A stretch of DNA of 64,000 nucleotides from a bacterium (GTDB lineage Bacteria > SZUA-79 > Acidulodesulfobacterales > Acidulodesulfobacteraceae). Below the pieces are notes generated by a model that worked only from the letters and a program-made list of their open reading frames with translations, was not told the DNA's origin and made no database searches. The position numbers were made by a program, and so were the translations under genes. Location of the stretch: the NCBI GenBank assembly GCA_021818985.1, contig JAKASO010000007.1:1-64000 (forward strand), written 5' to 3'. Each line of letters begins with the position of its first letter. Position 1 is the stretch's first letter. Positions 35,295 to 44,232 of this stretch are shown here, one piece after another.

Positions 35295-36095
35295 ATGTCC
35301 GAAACAAATTCTCAAAAGGAATGGCGCACAGCCATAACATCCAATCAGGATGGAAAAATTCTTATCAGGGGTTATAATCTCGATAATTTAATCGGGAATA
35401 AATCTTATGCGGAGGTTTGCTTTTTACTTTTAAGGGGAGAAATACCGACCGCAAACGAGGCTAAAATGCTGGATGCCATTTTTGTTTCTTGTATAGATGC
35501 GGGCATTGCTCCGCCTTCATCCATTGCGGCGAGGACAGTTTTTTCGGGAGGAAATTCATTAAACGCGGCTGTTGCCGCCGGTATTTTGACTTTAGGAGAT
35601 GCGCATGGCGGGGCAATAGAAAAGTCTGCAAAGATGTTTCAGGATTATCTTAAAGGAAAAGAAAAAGAAAATCTGAATGAAGCCGAAATTAAAAAAATAG
35701 CACAGGATATCGTGGACGATGCAATTAAAAACAAAAAAAGGCTTGCAGGTTACGGACACAAATTGCATACTGTTGATCCAAGAACAAAAAGACTTTTGGA
35801 GGTTGCCAAAAACTTAAATTTTGGAGGCAATTTCATTAAACTTGCTGTGGCAATTGCAGATGAATTTAGAGCGAAAAAGCCGGAACAGAAACTTCCGCTT
35901 AATGTTGACGGCTGCATTGCGGCAATAATTTCCGATATGGGTTTCGATTACAGGCTTGGGAAAGGATTTTTTATAATTGCCCGCTCATGCGGGCTTGTCG
36001 GTCAGGTTTTTGAGGAATGGATGAGAGAAAAGCCTTTCAGGAGATTAGCTCCAAACCTTCACGAATATGACGGAGTTCCGGAGCGCAGCCTGTAA
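35295..36095 (+). CDS. ccl: Citryl-CoA lyase (citrate synthase-like)
   Basis: This 266-residue protein is a short citrate-synthase homologue, matching the C-terminal domain of ATP-citrate lyase and stand-alone citryl-CoA lyases. Conserved histidines are in GDAHGGAIEK and AGYGHKLHTVDPR, with the Asp in the NVDGCIAAI region and arginine segments near the end. It would split citryl-CoA to acetyl-CoA and oxaloacetate. A full citrate synthase is about 370-430 residues, so this is not a standard one. AAGGAG precedes the ATG. Confidence 0.8.
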   Translation: MSETNSQKEWRTAITSNQDGKILIRGYNLDNLIGNKSYAEVCFLLLRGEIPTANEAKMLDAIFVSCIDAGIAPPSSIAARTVFSGGNSLNAAVAAGILTLGDAHGGAIEKSAKMFQDYLKGKEKENLNEAEIKKIAQDIVDDAIKNKKRLAGYGHKLHTVDPRTKRLLEVAKNLNFGGNFIKLAVAIADEFRAKKPEQKLPLNVDGCIAAIISDMGFDYRLGKGFFIIARSCGLVGQVFEEWMREKPFRRLAPNLHEYDGVPERSL

Positions 36096-36159
36096 GTCAT
36101 TTTTCCTTTGAATGATTTATTGATTTTATAGGTCAGGTTCTTAATCTTAAAAATACCCT

Positions 36160-36177
36160 TTTGTTAAGTTTGTTAAG
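36160..36177. repeat. 9-nt tandem duplication upstream of glpX
   Basis: TTTGTTAAG is repeated exactly at 36160-36168 and 36169-36177 in the 134-nt ccl-glpX spacer. Confidence 0.5.
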
Positions 36178-36229
36178 ATAATTTAGAATTTATATTTATA
36201 TTATAAACAGTTGAAGAGGGAAGACAAAG

Positions 36230-37186
36230 ATGGATGATAAGACATTAACGATTGAATTTGTCAGGGTAACCGAACATGCTGCCATTGCGGCGGCAAGACA
36301 TATCGGCAGGGGAGACGAAAAAGCCGCGGATAAGGCGGCTGTCGATTCGATGCGGAACTCTCTCGATTGGATTGATATAGATGCTACCATTGTTATAGGC
36401 GAGGGCGAAAGAGATGAAGCTCCAATGTTATATATCGGTGAAAAAGTGGGTTCCGGCAAAGGGCAAAAGGTTGATATTGCCGTTGATCCATTAGAAGGAA
36501 CGACGATCTGCGCTCAAGGCGGACCTAATAGCATTTCCGTTATAGCGATTGCCGATAATAATAATTTTCTTCATGCTCCCGATACTTATATGGACAAAAT
36601 TGCGGTTGGTCCTAAGGCAAAAGGGGTTGTTGACCTGAATATGAGCGCTACCGAAAATCTGCACAGGATTGCCGAGGTTCTTAACAGGTATGTTGAAGAT
36701 CTGACCGTCGTTATACTCAATAGGGACAGGCATAAAAATTTAATACAAGAAATTAGAAGCGCCGGCGCCAGAATAAAATTGATTCAGGATGGCGACATAT
36801 CCGGAGCTATTGCGACTACTAAAGAAAACTCCGGAGTTGATGTTTTAATGGGTGTTGGCGGTGCGCCAGAAGGTGTGATTGCTGCGGTGGCGCTTAGATG
36901 CGTGGGCGGCGACATGCAAGGCAGGCTCGCTTTTAGGAACGATAAAGAAAAAGAAAGGGCTAAAAAAATGGGGATAAACGATCTTAATAAAATCTATTCC
37001 ATTAATGAACTCGCCGCTGGTGATGTTATTTTTGCCGCCACAGGCGTAACAAGTGGTGAATATCTACCCGGCGTGGTATTTGTTCCCGGCGGGGCTAAAA
37101 CTATGTCGGTTGTTATGAGATCAAAGACGCGGACAGTAAGATACATAGAAGCGATTCATTATTTTGATTATAAGGCAGTGGTATAA
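36230..37186 (+). CDS. glpX: Fructose-1,6-bisphosphatase class II
   Basis: GlpX removes phosphate from fructose 1,6-bisphosphate in gluconeogenesis. The motifs IVIGEGERDEAPMLY, DIAVDPLEGTT (metal-binding Asp) and GVGGAPEGVIAA are all present, and the 318-residue length is typical. It sits downstream of the citrate-cleavage genes, in line with building hexoses from fixed carbon. Its TAA stop shares one base with the ATG of the next gene, so the two are probably translated together. Confidence 0.95.
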   Translation: MDDKTLTIEFVRVTEHAAIAAARHIGRGDEKAADKAAVDSMRNSLDWIDIDATIVIGEGERDEAPMLYIGEKVGSGKGQKVDIAVDPLEGTTICAQGGPNSISVIAIADNNNFLHAPDTYMDKIAVGPKAKGVVDLNMSATENLHRIAEVLNRYVEDLTVVILNRDRHKNLIQEIRSAGARIKLIQDGDISGAIATTKENSGVDVLMGVGGAPEGVIAAVALRCVGGDMQGRLAFRNDKEKERAKKMGINDLNKIYSINELAAGDVIFAATGVTSGEYLPGVVFVPGGAKTMSVVMRSKTRTVRYIEAIHYFDYKAVV

Positions 37187-38088
37187 TGAAGATATTTATA
37201 GCCGGAGGAACTGGATTCGTTGGATCAGTGGTTTCGCAAAAAATTAAAGAAAGCGGTGCATCCGTTACCCTTCTTGAAAGGAACGAAAAAAAGCTCTCTT
37301 CTTTAAAAAAAGCCGGTTACGATATTTTTGAAGGCACGTTAGAAAATAAGGAATCCCTTGATAAGTATCTTTCTGAGAACAGATTTGATGCCTTAATTAA
37401 TCTGATAGGGATCATAAAAAGTCTGCCTGATTTTACTTTTAGGAAGGTTCATGTAGATTATGTAAAGATATTTATTGAATTAGCTAAAAAAAACGGCATA
37501 AACAGAATTTTACATATGAGCGCGCTTGGCGCTTCGGAATATTCGAATGCGGAATATTTTATTACAAAATACGAAGGCGAAAAGCTTATCGAAGATTCCG
37601 GGTTGGTATGGACGATTTTTAAACCTTCTTTGATCTTTGGTGATAACGCTGGTTTTTTTGATGACCTTATAAATCTGATAAGAACACGGTTTTTTGTTCC
37701 GGTTATCGGCACTGGCGATACAAAATTTGCTCCGATTGATGTTTTTTCTGTTGCAAAGGCTTATACCGAAGCGCTGTCCAATAAAGCGGCATTCAATAAG
37801 AGCTTTCAGCTTTGCGGTCCCGATATTATTACCTTCGAAGGAATCATAGACCTTATTATGGAAATTTCACCGCCAAAAAAGATAAAGATTCATGCTCCCT
37901 CCCTGATCGCGGAAAAGGCAGTCAGTTTTTTTGAAAAGATAGCTGCTTTACCCGGCCTTCCTATAACGTCCGATCAGATTAAAATGCTTAAGACCGATAA
38001 TATTTGCGCCGCTGGCATGGAAGAAAACGACAAGCTTTTTGGTTTAAACAGGCTTCGTTTAAAAGATTGGCTTAAAGAATATTTATAA
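37186..38088 (+). CDS. NAD(P)-binding atypical SDR / sugar-epimerase-like protein
   Basis: This 300-residue protein begins with the Rossmann motif IAGGTGFVGSVV. It has the features of NDUFA9-like atypical short-chain dehydrogenases: HMSALGA in place of a full SDR catalytic triad, and YFITKYEGEKLIEDSGLVWTIFKPS. Such proteins are often linked to electron-transport complexes or lipid/quinone metabolism. The role here is unknown. It overlaps glpX by one base. Confidence 0.75.
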   Translation: MKIFIAGGTGFVGSVVSQKIKESGASVTLLERNEKKLSSLKKAGYDIFEGTLENKESLDKYLSENRFDALINLIGIIKSLPDFTFRKVHVDYVKIFIELAKKNGINRILHMSALGASEYSNAEYFITKYEGEKLIEDSGLVWTIFKPSLIFGDNAGFFDDLINLIRTRFFVPVIGTGDTKFAPIDVFSVAKAYTEALSNKAAFNKSFQLCGPDIITFEGIIDLIMEISPPKKIKIHAPSLIAEKAVSFFEKIAALPGLPITSDQIKMLKTDNICAAGMEENDKLFGLNRLRLKDWLKEYL

Positions 38089-38190
38089 GAAAACCGGTTA
38101 AAGCCGCCTTTGCCCTCATTTTGATTTTGATAAAGAATAGCCGCCCGGTTGCATACTAAGCTGCATGCCCGGCTGCACGATAATTGCATA

Positions 38191-38571
38191 ATGAACAAAG
38201 ATAATCAGAAAATTCTTATAGTTCAACTTTCCGATCCCGAAAAAGAGCCTGAAAAATGCATTGCCGGTTTGATATTTGCCAGAACACTTTGCATTATGGA
38301 AAATGAAGTTTTTATATTTAGTATGGCAAGATCTCCTTTACTTTATACAAAAGACCTGTACAAAAATAAAAATATTGAACGGAGATTTAGGGAGCTTATA
38401 AAAGAAAATCTTGAAGATATTTTAAATGCTGCGGCCGGCATATATATATGCTCTAAGAGTAAAGAGCTTCTTCAATTAGAAGACGAAATGCTGGTAAGAC
38501 CGTTTCAGATTGCTGGAATGATTGTCCTTTACAGTCTCAGTACCTCCGCAGACCAGACCTATTATTTTTAA
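38191..38571 (+). CDS. DsrE-like small protein
   Basis: This 126-residue protein looks like the DsrE/F fold: a strand-helix start KILIVQLSDPEKEPEKCIAGLIFARTL, a middle strand with VFIFSMARSP, and AAGIYICSKSKELLQLEDE near the position of the DsrE cysteine. Such proteins move sulfur or bind small ligands. The ATG at 38191 was preferred because residues upstream (from 38149) do not fit the fold. The ribosome binding site is poor. It has no dsrF or dsrH partner. Function is unknown. Confidence 0.5.
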   Translation: MNKDNQKILIVQLSDPEKEPEKCIAGLIFARTLCIMENEVFIFSMARSPLLYTKDLYKNKNIERRFRELIKENLEDILNAAAGIYICSKSKELLQLEDEMLVRPFQIAGMIVLYSLSTSADQTYYF

Positions 38572-38812
38572 TATTTTTAATCTTTAATATCCCCCGTTAA
38601 ATTTGCCCTCCTTTCGCTTCCTAAGTCTTATGATACTCATGAAGTTGACCGCTTTAGCTCCCTGAGCCTTAGGCCACTCGTTAACTTTCTTTGAAACTTT
38701 CTTCGCTTATGCGAAGAATGATACTCATTTGCCTTGGCAGCCCTTTACCCATTAATTAATTAAGATGTTTTGAAGGGGATTAAATATTTTTTAATTTTTT
38801 TATTTTATTAAC

Positions 38813-38841
38813 TTGACTATTGATAAAATTGGTAATATTAT
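38813..38841 (+). promoter_or_regulatory. dcw cluster promoter upstream of mraZ
   Basis: TTGACT at 38813-38818 and TATTAT at 38836-38841 are separated by exactly 17 nt. The MraZ repeats begin seven bases after the -10 box, so they cover the transcription start. Confidence 0.75.
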
Positions 38842-38847
38842 TTTATA

Positions 38848-38871
38848 GTGGTAAAAAGTGGAAAATTGTGG
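38848..38871 (+). promoter_or_regulatory. MraZ operator: three GTGG repeats at 10-nt period
   Basis: GTGG occurs at 38848-38851, 38858-38861 and 38868-38871. A ten-base period of short G-rich repeats just downstream of the promoter is how MraZ binds its own operator in other bacteria, where the repeats are GTGGG-like. This implies autorepression of the dcw cluster. Confidence 0.8.
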
Positions 38872-38907
38872 TAACTATTTATTAACTATAGTTTTTTGGA
38901 GTATATT

Positions 38908-39351
38908 ATGTTTAGTGGAAGGTATGAACATTCGATTGATGATAAAGGGAGAGTTAAAGTTCCGCTTAAAATCAAAGATTCTTTATTGTCCAATTATAAT
39001 GGGACGAAACTTATAGTTACCAATCTCGATAAATGCCTTGTGGTATATCCTGCAGAAGAATGGAGAAAATTAGAGGAAAAAGCTCTTAAACTTCCGTCTA
39101 TGCAAAAAGACGTCCTTGAATTTTTAAGGTATTTTTTTTCCGGAGCAAGCGAACTTGAACTCGATAAGCAGGACAGGTTTTTAATACCGCCTACACTTAA
39201 AGCCAGTGCGGGATTGCTAAAAGAGATTATGATTATTGGGATAATAAATAAGATAGAGATATGGGATAAGAACCTCTGGAACGAGAATTTTACGAACGCA
39301 AAAGCCAATTTTGAGATGATAGCAGGAACAATGTCCCAGATAGGTTTCTAA
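38908..39351 (+). CDS. mraZ: Transcriptional regulator MraZ
   Basis: MraZ is a ring-forming regulator with two SpoVT/AbrB-like swapped-hairpin domains and represses its own dcw operon. The first domain opens FSGRYEHSIDDKGRVKVPLK and the second has ELELDKQDRFLIPPTLKA. The ATG at 38908 follows TTGGAG, and an in-frame TTG at 38896 is part of that site. The 147-residue length is normal. Its likely operator lies just upstream. Confidence 0.95.
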   Translation: MFSGRYEHSIDDKGRVKVPLKIKDSLLSNYNGTKLIVTNLDKCLVVYPAEEWRKLEEKALKLPSMQKDVLEFLRYFFSGASELELDKQDRFLIPPTLKASAGLLKEIMIIGIINKIEIWDKNLWNENFTNAKANFEMIAGTMSQIGF

Positions 39352-39382
39352 GCGCTAATTAAATTATTTATTGGTTATTTTT

Positions 39383-40276
39383 ATGACGGCGGCCGATGTA
39401 TTTCATATTCCGGTTATGATGAAGGAATCGCTGGATCTTTTAAATATAGGACCGGGTAAAGTCTATGTTGATGGAACGGTGGGCGGGGGGAGCTTTGCAG
39501 ATGAGATATTAAGACGATCCTCGCCTGACGGCTTTTTAATAGGCATTGACAGGGACAAAAGTGCGGTAAATTATGTTCGTAAAAAATTAGAGGGTGAATT
39601 TAACGGCAAAAGATTTAAAATTTTTTATTCAAATTTTAGTAAAATAGATTTAATAGTAAAAAAAACCGGCTTCGAAAAAGTTGACGGAATAGTTCTCGAT
39701 CTCGGCATTAGTTCTATTCAGCTTAAAAGCGGAAAAGGCTTTAGTTTTCGAGACGAAGGCGGTCTTGATATGAGGATTGATGCCGGTGGTAAGCTTAAAG
39801 CTTACGATATCGTCAATTTTTATAGTGAGCGGGAACTTGCCGATATATTATGGAAATACGGCGATGAAGGCTTTTCCAGAAAAATTGCCAGAAAAATAAC
39901 CGAATACAGGAAAAGAAAATTAATCGAAACTCCGCTGGAGCTTTCTATGATAATTAAAAAAGCTTATGCAAGGCATGCATACAGAACAAAAATCGAGCCG
40001 GCAACAAAGACATTTCTTGCATTGAGGATAGCCGTTAATGATGAATTTGCTTCGCTTGCCCTGTTTTTGGAACGGCTAAAAGATATTCTGGGAACTGGTG
40101 CTTGCGTTTGTATTATCTCGTTTCATTCCGGAGAAGACAGAATAGTTAAAAATTTTTTCAGGGAACATAAAGAATTTAAACTGCTAACAAAAAAACCTTT
40201 AATTCCGTCCGTTGAAGAAATAAAAAATAATCCTAAGGCAAGAAGCGCTAAATTGAGGGCAGCATGTCTAAAATAA
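39383..40276 (+). CDS. rsmH: 16S rRNA (cytosine1402-N4)-methyltransferase
   Basis: RsmH (MraW) methylates C1402 of 16S rRNA with S-adenosylmethionine. It starts with HIPVMMKESLDLLN and keeps the SAM motif YVDGTVGGGSFADEIL, plus LDLGISSIQLKSGKGFSF and the C-terminal SFHSGEDRIVKNFF. The ATG at 39383 is used, giving 297 residues. A TTG at 39371 is less likely. It overlaps ftsL by 13 nt. Confidence 0.96.
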   Translation: MTAADVFHIPVMMKESLDLLNIGPGKVYVDGTVGGGSFADEILRRSSPDGFLIGIDRDKSAVNYVRKKLEGEFNGKRFKIFYSNFSKIDLIVKKTGFEKVDGIVLDLGISSIQLKSGKGFSFRDEGGLDMRIDAGGKLKAYDIVNFYSERELADILWKYGDEGFSRKIARKITEYRKRKLIETPLELSMIIKKAYARHAYRTKIEPATKTFLALRIAVNDEFASLALFLERLKDILGTGACVCIISFHSGEDRIVKNFFREHKEFKLLTKKPLIPSVEEIKNNPKARSAKLRAACLK

Positions 40277-40530
40277 AAATGCATTTTATTGCTTTGATCG
40301 TCATTCTGGCAATACTTGGAATGTTTTATGTATGGACAAGTATGGAGACGATGAAGTTCGGATACGATATAGGCAAGCTTACTGCGATTAAGGCAAAATT
40401 GATCCATAAAAATAAAAAATTAGTAATTCAAAAAGCAAGTTTGGAGTCGCCTTCAAGGATTTATAAAATTGCAAAGAAAATGGGTTTTATCTATCCGAAA
40501 GAGGGCGAGATTATAATAGTCCATGATTAA
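40264..40530 (+). CDS. ftsL: Cell division protein FtsL
   Basis: This 88-residue protein has a short cytoplasmic start, one membrane segment at about residues 7-25 and a periplasmic coiled-coil-like tail. It lies between rsmH and ftsI, the FtsL position in dcw clusters. FtsL sequences are poorly conserved, so topology and place carry the call. It overlaps rsmH by 13 nt and ftsI by 8 nt. Confidence 0.85.
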   Translation: MSKIKMHFIALIVILAILGMFYVWTSMETMKFGYDIGKLTAIKAKLIHKNKKLVIQKASLESPSRIYKIAKKMGFIYPKEGEIIIVHD

Positions 40531-42535
40531 GATATGGAAAACGACTTTAAAACTGAGGATGATCGGTATTTTTCTTGCTATTTTAGTCTTTGGGGCACTA
40601 TTAACGTTTAAAGCTTTTTATCTTCAGGTATTAAAAGGAGGGCATTTAAGAGAATTAGCCAATACGCAATTCCATGCCGAAATATTTTTTATGCCCGAAA
40701 GGGGTAATATTTATTCTTCAAACGGGAGCCTGCTGGCGACGAGCATTAATGTTCCCGGGATTGCTGTTGATCCCATGATGATCACGGACAAATATAAGAC
40801 GGCGGCAAAATTATCCGGCATTTTACATATTAATTTTAAAAAAGTCGTTACAATACTTAATCGCAATTTACAGTTTACATGGATCAAAAAAAGAGTGTCC
40901 GAAAACTCGGTGAAAAAGATAAAAGGTCTTAATATAGAAGGTATCAGGATCGTGGAGCAGCCGGTAAGATACTACCCTAACAAAACCCTTCTGGCTCACG
41001 TTCTTGGATTTGTTGGGATAAACGACAACGGTCTTTCGGGGATCGAATATAAATATAACAGGTATCTTAAAGGCAGCCGCCGCGCATTAAATATTCTTCA
41101 TGACGGATTAGGGCAGGATATTTTTATAAAGGGCTTCGGTTTAACTAAAGAGACACACGGAGATAATATATATTTAACCATTAATAAACAATTGCAGTAC
41201 GTAACGCAGTATTATTTGGATAAAGAAGCAAAGGCTGCTCATTCGAGAGGCGCGTTTGCGATACTTATGGATCCTAATACGGGGGCAATACTGGCAATGG
41301 CCGACTATCCGCCTTTTAATCCAAACCGCTACTGGAGTTATAAGGCAAGATACTGGAGAAACAGGGCGGTAACCGACGATTTTGAACCGGGTTCCGCCAT
41401 GAAGCCATTTGTTGTTTCGGCGGCGCTATCAGAAGGTTTGATAAAACCGGCGACTAAAATAAACTGCCATCATGGATTATATACATTAAACGGCGTTACT
41501 ATTCATGATGTCGTTAATTCGTTCGGCGATTTTACCGTAAATCAGATAGTCGAATATTCGAGCAATATCGGCGAATGCCAGATAGGTATGCGTTTTAAGA
41601 AAAGTGAGCTTTTTCACTGGTTTAATTTATGGGGATTTGGGCATATACCCCACGGCGGTCTTCCCGGTGAAGCAGACGGGATTATCCGTCCCTTAAACAA
41701 GTGGTCCAAGATTGCTCCCTGCGAGACGGCTTTCGGACAAGGAATAAGTATTACGGGTCTTCAGGAAGCCGTCGGATTATCCGCACTTGCAAATGGTGGT
41801 TATTTAATGAAGCCGTATATAATAAAAAAGATCGTCAATCCATATGGAAAAATGGTTTACAGGGCAAAGCCAACTGTGATAAGACGCATTATTTCAAAAA
41901 AGGTTGATAATGAAATAAAATATATGATGCGGCTTGTCGTTAAAGGAGGAACCGGACAGTATAGCAAACTCGTTGACTTTAGGGTTTCAGGGAAAACCGG
42001 GACCGGCCAGATAGCCGATCCGAAAACTGGCAAGTATTATATAAGCAAATATACCGCATCTTTTATTGCCTTTGTTCCTTACAGGCATCCAAGATTAGCT
42101 ATGATAGTGGTTCAGCAAAAACCGAAAAAAATAAGCTACTATGGCGGGGCCGTGAGTGCGCCGGTAGTAAGGGAAGTATTTAAAAGGACTTTAAATATAT
42201 TGAACATTTCTCCGGGCAAAAGGGCATATGAAGCACAGATAAATGCTGTAATAAAACCGTCCGGCAATAAAAACGGCAGTAGCGGTGGTAGTGGCAATAC
42301 CGGTGCAGCCAGCGCTATTGAAGATGTTAGCTATAAGAAGATGTTTATTGATATACATAAAAATATAATGCCCGATCTGAAAGGTGACACTATTTATATG
42401 GCTTTAGACATGCTAGCGCCTTATGATCTGAGGATCAAGGTTAAAGGGACGGGCTTCCTGTATAACCAGAGCATTAAGCCTGTTTCCAAGATAAAAAAAA
42501 AGGAGACGGTAGTTTTACGGTTTAGACCTTTGTGA
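40523..42535 (+). CDS. ftsI: Septal peptidoglycan transpeptidase (PBP3/FtsI) with PASTA domain
   Basis: FtsI crosslinks septal peptidoglycan. After an N-terminal membrane anchor (residues 12-34) comes the dimerisation domain and then the transpeptidase domain with SAMK (catalytic Ser291, Lys294), SSN in EYSSNIGE and KTG at 491-493. A single C-terminal PASTA-like domain begins at MPDLKGDTIYMALDML, after a Gly/Ser-rich linker. The length is 670 residues. FtsI with PASTA is also called the SpoVD type. Confidence 0.95.
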   Translation: MIKIWKTTLKLRMIGIFLAILVFGALLTFKAFYLQVLKGGHLRELANTQFHAEIFFMPERGNIYSSNGSLLATSINVPGIAVDPMMITDKYKTAAKLSGILHINFKKVVTILNRNLQFTWIKKRVSENSVKKIKGLNIEGIRIVEQPVRYYPNKTLLAHVLGFVGINDNGLSGIEYKYNRYLKGSRRALNILHDGLGQDIFIKGFGLTKETHGDNIYLTINKQLQYVTQYYLDKEAKAAHSRGAFAILMDPNTGAILAMADYPPFNPNRYWSYKARYWRNRAVTDDFEPGSAMKPFVVSAALSEGLIKPATKINCHHGLYTLNGVTIHDVVNSFGDFTVNQIVEYSSNIGECQIGMRFKKSELFHWFNLWGFGHIPHGGLPGEADGIIRPLNKWSKIAPCETAFGQGISITGLQEAVGLSALANGGYLMKPYIIKKIVNPYGKMVYRAKPTVIRRIISKKVDNEIKYMMRLVVKGGTGQYSKLVDFRVSGKTGTGQIADPKTGKYYISKYTASFIAFVPYRHPRLAMIVVQQKPKKISYYGGAVSAPVVREVFKRTLNILNISPGKRAYEAQINAVIKPSGNKNGSSGGSGNTGAASAIEDVSYKKMFIDIHKNIMPDLKGDTIYMALDMLAPYDLRIKVKGTGFLYNQSIKPVSKIKKKETVVLRFRPL

Positions 42536-42618
42536 TTAAAAAAATGAATTTGTTTAAAGTTCCGCCTGTAATATTTGTAATAACCGGGTAGCTTAGATTT
42601 AACGAATTAAGTTGAATT

Positions 42619-44232
42619 ATGATTATGAAATTAAATGAACTGATAAAAGAGATCGAAATAATTTTTTTGAAAGGGGATAAAAATATTGATATTACTGGCA
42701 TCTCTAACGATTCCAGAAATATATTCCCGAATTTTCTTTTTGCTGCAAGAAAAGGTTCTAAGGTAGATTCAAATCAACATATAGCCGAAGCGGTATCTAA
42801 TGGTGCAACCTGCATTATTACCGATGAAGCCGGTATTTCGGAAATTCAGAGTATTACCGTTGTAACTGTTCCCGATGCGCTACGGGCTTATGCCATTGTT
42901 TCAAAAGCTTTTTTCGGCAATCCTTCTGGAGATTTGCGAATGATAGGGATAACAGGCACAAATGGCAAAACCACAACCTCTTTTCTTATTAATTCGATTT
43001 TAAATGCCTTTAATAGTGCATCGGGGCTCATAGGGACTATTGGCTATAAATACTCGAAAAAGACGCGGGTTCCTTCCGCTAATACCACGCCGGATCCTTA
43101 TGACCTTAATAAAATGCTTTCACAGATGTTGTTAAACGGTCTAAATTCATGTGTTATGGAGGTATCATCGCATAGCCTTGTGCAGAACCGCGTATGTGAT
43201 ATTGATTTTGATGCAGCCGTTTTTACCAACCTTACTCGCGATCATCTCGATTATCATAATGATATGGAGTCGTATTATCAGGCAAAAAAGCTTCTTTTTA
43301 CGGATATCCTTTCAAAAAGTTCGAAGGGTAAAAAATACGCGGTCATAAATAAAGACGATATATACGGCGAGAGATTGATAGACGAGATAAATAAGGAGAT
43401 AAACAAGATAGATAAAACCGGCAGCTCCGGCGGCGGCAAAAGCGGTTTTAAGATCATAACCTACGGTATGAGCAAGGATTGCGGCGTTTTTGCATCAAAT
43501 ATTAAATCCGATACCTTTGGGATGACATTTGATCTCAATTTGCCATCCGGTCTTGTAAAAATATCGTCCAAACTTATAGGCAGTTATAATGTCTATAACA
43601 TACTGGCTGCTTCGGCAGTATCATTCGCCCTTGAAGTAGAACCCCGGCAAATAGCTAAAGGCATCTTAGATCTTGCGTTTGTGCCGGGCAGGATCGAAAG
43701 GGTCGGCGTGCCGAACGGAAAAACACCTCTTATCTACATAGACTACGCGCATACAGATGATGCTTTAAAAAGGGTTCTACAGGTGTTAAAAGAACTCACC
43801 GCGGGAAAGTTAATCTCTGTTTTCGGTTGCGGAGGGGACAGAGACAAAGGCAAACGCCCGCTTATGGGAAGACATTCGGGAGAGATTGCGGATATAACCT
43901 TTATCACTTCGGATAATCCGAGGAATGAAGAGCCTCTTGCAATCATCAAAGAAATAGAAGCTGGAATGAAAGAAACGGCGGTTTTTTTAGATTTTGGCAA
44001 TAAAAATTTGAATGAGTTTATAAACAGTATTATGAATGTAAACGAAAAGCACGTTTATACGATTATTCCGGATCGTTCGCTTGCAATACATGCCGCCCTT
44101 TCCGTTTCGGGCGGAAACGATACCGTTCTTATAGCAGGCAAAGGACATGAAGATTATATGATTGTGGGAAATAAAAAATTTCATTACAGCGATAAAGAAG
44201 AAGTATTAAAATTTTATGAAATTAGAGTTTAA
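42619..44232 (+). CDS. murE: UDP-MurNAc-tripeptide synthetase (meso-DAP adding)
   Basis: MurE adds the third residue to the muropeptide. The ATP site GITGTNGKTTTSF and the meso-diaminopimelate signature DNPR (residues 432-435, in TSDNPRNEEP) show DAP rather than lysine specificity. This agrees with a Gram-negative type wall. Length (537) is slightly above average because of a Gly/Ser/Lys-rich insert. It overlaps murF by 17 nt. Confidence 0.96.
   Translation: MIMKLNELIKEIEIIFLKGDKNIDITGISNDSRNIFPNFLFAARKGSKVDSNQHIAEAVSNGATCIITDEAGISEIQSITVVTVPDALRAYAIVSKAFFGNPSGDLRMIGITGTNGKTTTSFLINSILNAFNSASGLIGTIGYKYSKKTRVPSANTTPDPYDLNKMLSQMLLNGLNSCVMEVSSHSLVQNRVCDIDFDAAVFTNLTRDHLDYHNDMESYYQAKKLLFTDILSKSSKGKKYAVINKDDIYGERLIDEINKEINKIDKTGSSGGGKSGFKIITYGMSKDCGVFASNIKSDTFGMTFDLNLPSGLVKISSKLIGSYNVYNILAASAVSFALEVEPRQIAKGILDLAFVPGRIERVGVPNGKTPLIYIDYAHTDDALKRVLQVLKELTAGKLISVFGCGGDRDKGKRPLMGRHSGEIADITFITSDNPRNEEPLAIIKEIEAGMKETAVFLDFGNKNLNEFINSIMNVNEKHVYTIIPDRSLAIHAALSVSGGNDTVLIAGKGHEDYMIVGNKKFHYSDKEEVLKFYEIRV

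Larger units (their letters stand above)
38572..38907. other. Intergenic region upstream of mraZ
   Basis: The first part (38572-38760) holds an exact 11-nt direct repeat ATGATACTCAT at 38630-38640 and 38718-38728, enclosing 77 nt, with an 8-bp stem TTCTTCGC-TTAT-GCGAAGAA (38699-38718) at its right end. The second part holds the mraZ promoter and operator. No gene is seen. Confidence 0.5.
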
